From Candidatus Gastranaerophilales bacterium (GTDB lineage: Bacteria > Cyanobacteriota > Vampirovibrionia > Gastranaerophilales > Gastranaerophilaceae), in NCBI GenBank assembly GCA_944325785.1, contig CALVBN010000002.1, positions 155,026-219,025 on the forward strand: 64,000 nucleotides of DNA, read 5' to 3'. The translations under genes and the position numbers were made by a program. The first letter of the stretch is position 1; the number at the start of each line of letters is the position of its first letter. Shown here piece after piece: positions 60,992 to 64,000 of this stretch. The notes beneath the pieces are model-generated. The model searched no databases and was not told the origin of the DNA. It saw only the letters and a list, made by a program, of their open reading frames with translations.

Positions 60992-62119
60992 ATGAATGAA
61001 TTAGAACAATATTTAGTAGATAATAAATTTTCAAAACGTTTTAAGTTTTTAAAAAATAAATTTAAGAACAAGAAAATAGTTATATATGGTGCAGGACAAT
61101 TATTTCAAACGATTATAAAAAAGTATGATTTATCTAGTTTAAATATTGTTGGTATTTGTGATAAAACATTTTCAAGTGCAGAAAATGGGGAGTTATATTT
61201 TGGGTTTCCAAAAATAGATATAAACTCTTTGGCATTATTTGATTTTGATAATATTTTAGTTGCTGTAAAAGATTATGTGCAAATTATTTACGATTTACCA
61301 GATGAAATTAATAAGAATTGTATATATCCTTTTGTCAAGAAGAATATTTGGTTCAAGTATGTTAAAGGAGCAAGACGAAGAGCTAAATATTTAACTTTAT
61401 TTAATCATACATTTGTAATACCTTTTTCGCCTGCAGAGATGGTACTTAATTATTTAGAACGTGAAAATCCTTGGATGGCACAAAGTATGTGGTCGCCACG
61501 AAATTTGAATACATATATGGTCGATATAGCTGCTCGTTCAACTGCTCAATATGTAATTGATAATATGTCTACATTACCAGCGTTTGATGATAGATTTAAA
61601 TTGTTGTCTTATGCTTTGCGTAATGTTCCAGAAGATGGATTGTATTTTGAGTTTGGGGTTTATAAAGGCGAGTCTATTAATTATATTGCAGGTATAAAAT
61701 CCGATAAAACAATTTATGGATTTGATAGTTTTGAAGGTTTACCAGAGAGTTGGACTGCAAATCATCAAAAAGGGCATTTTAAACTCCCAGCGCTTCCTAA
61801 GGTTAGAAAAAATGTCGAGTTGGTAAAAGGGTGGTTTGATGAAACTATTCCTGCATTTAGTCAAAAACATGGTGATTTCAAAGTTGCATTTATTCATGCA
61901 GATAGTGATTTATATTCTTCAACAAAAACAATGTTTAACCTTCTGAAAGATCATATAACAACTGGGACAGTAGTTGTTTTTGATGAATATTTCAATTATC
62001 CAAATTGGGAAGAAGGTGAATTTAAGGCTTTTCAAGAGTTTGTTAAAGAGAATAATTTAAAATACGAATACTTAGGTTATACGTATAAATCAAGTAGGGT
62101 TGCTATAAGATTTTTATAA
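60992..62119 (+). CDS. TylF/macrocin-O-methyltransferase-like protein with N-terminal YGAG/LNI domain
   Basis: 375 residues. The N-terminal ~125 residues have IVIYGAG (29-35) and KYDLSSLNIVGICDKTF. The C-terminal ~190 residues are an SAM methyltransferase of the TylF/MycF type: GLYFEFGVYKGESINYIAG, IYGFDSFEGLPE and the metal/active-site block VAFIHADSDLYSSTKTMFNLLKDHITTGTVVVFDEYFNYP. It may methylate a sugar hydroxyl or phosphate in the decorated glycan. AAGGAG precedes the ATG and a terminator follows. Confidence 0.87.
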   Translation: MNELEQYLVDNKFSKRFKFLKNKFKNKKIVIYGAGQLFQTIIKKYDLSSLNIVGICDKTFSSAENGELYFGFPKIDINSLALFDFDNILVAVKDYVQIIYDLPDEINKNCIYPFVKKNIWFKYVKGARRRAKYLTLFNHTFVIPFSPAEMVLNYLERENPWMAQSMWSPRNLNTYMVDIAARSTAQYVIDNMSTLPAFDDRFKLLSYALRNVPEDGLYFEFGVYKGESINYIAGIKSDKTIYGFDSFEGLPESWTANHQKGHFKLPALPKVRKNVELVKGWFDETIPAFSQKHGDFKVAFIHADSDLYSSTKTMFNLLKDHITTGTVVVFDEYFNYPNWEEGEFKAFQEFVKENNLKYEYLGYTYKSSRVAIRFL

Positions 62120-62124
62120 AATAG

Positions 62125-62157
62125 AAGACCGTCTTAAATCGACGGTCTTTTGTTTTT
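62125..62157 (+). terminator. Terminator after the methyltransferase gene
   Basis: AAGACCGTC (62125-62133) pairs with GACGGTCTT (62141-62149), followed by TTTGTTTTT. Confidence 0.88.
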
Positions 62158-62251
62158 AATTAGGATAGGCATGGTCTGCATAAGTTTTGCTAAAAATAGC
62201 CAAAATAATATGTATGTTGTAAAATATTATTGAATAATAAGGTTTTACACT

Positions 62252-63220
62252 ATGATTAATGATATGACAAAGGGAGGTCCTTTAAGCCTTATATTTTGGT
62301 TTTCTGTTCCTCTTTTAATTGGTAATATATTTCAACAACTATATAATATTGCAGATATTGTTATTGTTGGAAGAACAATCGGGATTAATGCTCTTGCTGC
62401 TGTTGGGGCTATATCTCCAATATTCTTTTTTATTTTGAATCTTCATATGGGAGTCCCTGGTTCTGCAATTGCAGTTGTAATATCACAAGCTATATCTGCA
62501 ATAATGTGTATAGCATACGTAAAAATGAAATTTCCTATATTACATTTAAAGAAAAAAGATTGGAAATTTACGGTTAAAGACAAAGATTTTATTTATGACC
62601 ATTTAAAAATTGGTTTTCCTATGGCATTACAATTTTCAATAATTGGCTTAGGAATTTTAGTTATTCAAAGTGTATGTAATAGTTTTGGTTCAGATGTTAT
62701 TGCTGCGATGACTGCAGCTTTAAGAATTGAACAAATTGCTACAATGCCTATGATGTCTTTTGGAGTTGCTGTTGCTGCATTTGTTGCTCAGAATTATGGT
62801 GCAAATAAATTTAAAAGAATTCATGAAGGTGTTAGAAAAACATCTTTTGTATGTTTGATAATAAGTATTTGTATGGGATTTATAATGCATTTCTGGGGGG
62901 CAGATATTGTTGCTCTTTTCTTAGGTGCTAAAGATATTAATATTCTAAAAATAGCTAAAAATTATTTGTTTATAAGTGCGTTATTTTATTTCTTTTTAGG
63001 TCAGATTTTTATTCACAGAAATGCTTTACAAGGTATGGGGGAACCTAAAATACCTTTATGGGCAAGTATTATTGAGTTATTTGTAAGATGTGGTATAGCG
63101 ATATTCTTTGCTCCAATATATGGTTATTATAGTGTCTTTTATGCCGGTCCTGCGGCTTGGGTTGTTGGAGCATCCATAATGGGATTTGGGTATTATACTA
63201 GAGTTCTGCGTATCTTCTAA
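62252..63220 (+). pseudogene. MATE-family efflux protein with a large internal deletion
   Basis: The frame is open for 322 residues and starts like a normal MATE protein (TKGGPLSLIFWFSVPLLIGNIFQQLYNIADIVIVGRTIG). Directly after GAISPIFFFIL it jumps to NLHMGVPGSAIAVVISQAISAI, which in intact family members lies about 110 residues further on. So the end of helix 2 to helix 5 is missing, in frame. The second half (GFPMALQFSIIGLGILVIQS ... QNYGA ... QGMGEPKIPLW) looks complete almost to the C-terminus. A transporter lacking these helices is unlikely to work. Its 3' end overlaps the truncated transposase by 23 bp. Confidence 0.75.
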
Positions 63221-63899
63221 ATGTAATAACATGAGGAATGCTTTCAATTCCTTTCTTTTCAAGTATATGTTGAGTTAATTTTATCGCTTTTGTTACACTG
63301 AATTTATTTGGATGAAGAAGAAATTTAATAAATATATCTTTCATTTCTTGAGTTAAAATTGTATTATATTCACCCTGTTTTGTATATTTGTAATTAGGAA
63401 GTAACACCCTATAATCTTCATTATCTTCATATGCCCAAATCCATCGATGAAGTGTGCCTATCGAAATACTACCCAAGAATTTATAAACCTTTGGTAGAAG
63501 CATTCCCGAATTATACAAATCCAAAAATACTGAGTCAGCCTCTTTTTTTGTCTTATATTTGGTTCTTATATTTTGAAGAGCTTTTACAATATCTACTCTA
63601 GCAAGTGCCGTTAATTTTGCACTCTCTGAAATAAATGTCGGGTATTTAGTTGTTGAGTTTAAAGGAACTAATGCGGTGCAATTTGATTGAGTTGCTTCTT
63701 TAATTAATTCATCTTGGAGTTTTTCCTGTATTTCTGGTTCTAGTGATGAGTATAATATCTCGTATGATTTACCTCCAAAAACTTTAACTTCACGAGCAAT
63801 ATATTTACCTTTTTGAATTGCCAATCTTAATGAACGGTTGCTTTTTAACCCTTTTAATTCTGCTATTTTATTAATATCTATATATTCTTCGTTTTTCAT
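63198..63899 (-). pseudogene. Truncated Mu-type transposase, N-terminal part
   Basis: About 233 residues. The N-terminal DNA-binding domain of MuA-like transposases is recognisable (YIDINKIAELKGLKSNRSLRLAIQKGKYIAREVKVFGGKSYEILYSSLEPEIQEKLQDEL). The rve catalytic core with its DDE residues, expected after about residue 230 in a ~600-residue protein, is missing; the frame stops in RRYAEL at the junction with the MATE gene. It marks the right edge of the island. Confidence 0.8.
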
Positions 63900-63903
63900 C
63901 GCA

Positions 63904-63959
63904 GACACACATTAGCTCGGAAGTAAATGTATTGGAACATCACTTCCGAGCTTTGTGTC
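63904..63959. repeat. Long imperfect hairpin beside the transposase gene
   Basis: AGCTCGGAAGT (63914-63924) pairs perfectly with ACTTCCGAGCT (63942-63952), and the flanking GACACA (63904-63909) and TGTGTC (63954-63959) also pair. The hairpin precedes the transposase start on the minus strand. It may be the terminator of a gene beyond the window, or a binding site or end of the element. Confidence 0.55.
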
Positions 63960-64000
63960 GTTTTCGTATCATTAAAAATTAGTTTGACTTATATAAAATA

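Noticed and set aside
62252..63220. A normal MATE transporter
   Set aside because: Length and the missing ~110 residues after helix 2 argue for an internally deleted gene.

Overview
The window is a low-GC, gene-dense bacterial chromosome segment. It carries no tRNA, rRNA or CRISPR array that I can see. The gene content best fits an uncultured gut relative of the Cyanobacteria, i.e. Melainabacteria/Vampirovibrionia, probably order Gastranaerophilales. The reasons are a minC-minD-minE cluster, an S-layer-homology (SLH) porin-like protein with a Cys-rich leader, LL-diaminopimelate aminotransferase for lysine/peptidoglycan, a flagellar rod gene, TolC-type outer membrane proteins, a long NusB and a four-domain ribosomal protein S1, and several orphan proteins that open with the same short MKIxxIN...F motif. 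The taxonomy is an inference from gene content and was not tested.

Layout. 1-5.4 kb: end of flgC, a small membrane protein, a prephenate dehydratase-like protein, an EmrB-type MFS exporter, then minC-minD-minE on the minus strand. 5.4-14 kb: housekeeping, with a Cro/C1 regulator, ftsY, a secreted 16-residue-repeat protein and nusB in one minus-strand run, then deoB, a monocluster ferredoxin, a TatD-associated radical SAM protein, maf, rpsA, truB and rbfA. 14-23.5 kb: a large SLH protein with an unusual structured leader, a transglutaminase-like protein, a tail-anchored TPR protein, dapL, and a set of lineage-type orphan proteins. 23.5-31.2 kb: nadK, a hemerythrin lacking one iron ligand, a TolC + HlyD/MacA pair, mutL and an HgdB-like Fe-S protein. 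31.2-37.1 kb: a 53-bp tandem repeat, then smc-orf6N-scpA-scpB, the condensin operon with a phage-type ORF6N gene inside it. 37-43 kb: a matrixin-TPR protease, a Nudix regulator with a degenerate Nudix box, secG, a tcdA-like gene, an orphan helical protein and a MerR regulator. 43-51 kb: a complete RND pump (adaptor, inner-membrane pump, TolC) with a divergent MarR repressor, then a nucleotidyltransferase, a second MarR regulator and a cupin. Both MarR genes have clear palindromic operators.

51-64 kb is an accessory, visibly more AT-rich island. Its left flank has a gene with no ATG, a repeat-rich gap and a broken PHP phosphoesterase. Its right flank has an internally deleted MATE gene running into a truncated Mu-type transposase. 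Between them is a surface-glycan decoration locus: a CDP-glycerol-type transferase, a class V aminotransferase, a TagD-like cytidylyltransferase, two LicD phosphotransferases, a FemAB-like acyltransferase, a hexapeptide acetyltransferase and a TylF-type methyltransferase. Four consecutive proteins of this locus carry copies of one Rossmann-like domain (YGAG ... DL..LNI.G.CD), once alone and three times fused to different enzymes. I regard this as the best candidate for an undescribed system here.

Two window-wide patterns also stand out. At least five genes have a -10 box ending only 6-7 nt before the ATG, which predicts leaderless mRNAs. Five otherwise unrelated proteins share the MKIxxIN...F N-terminal motif, which could be a sorting signal.
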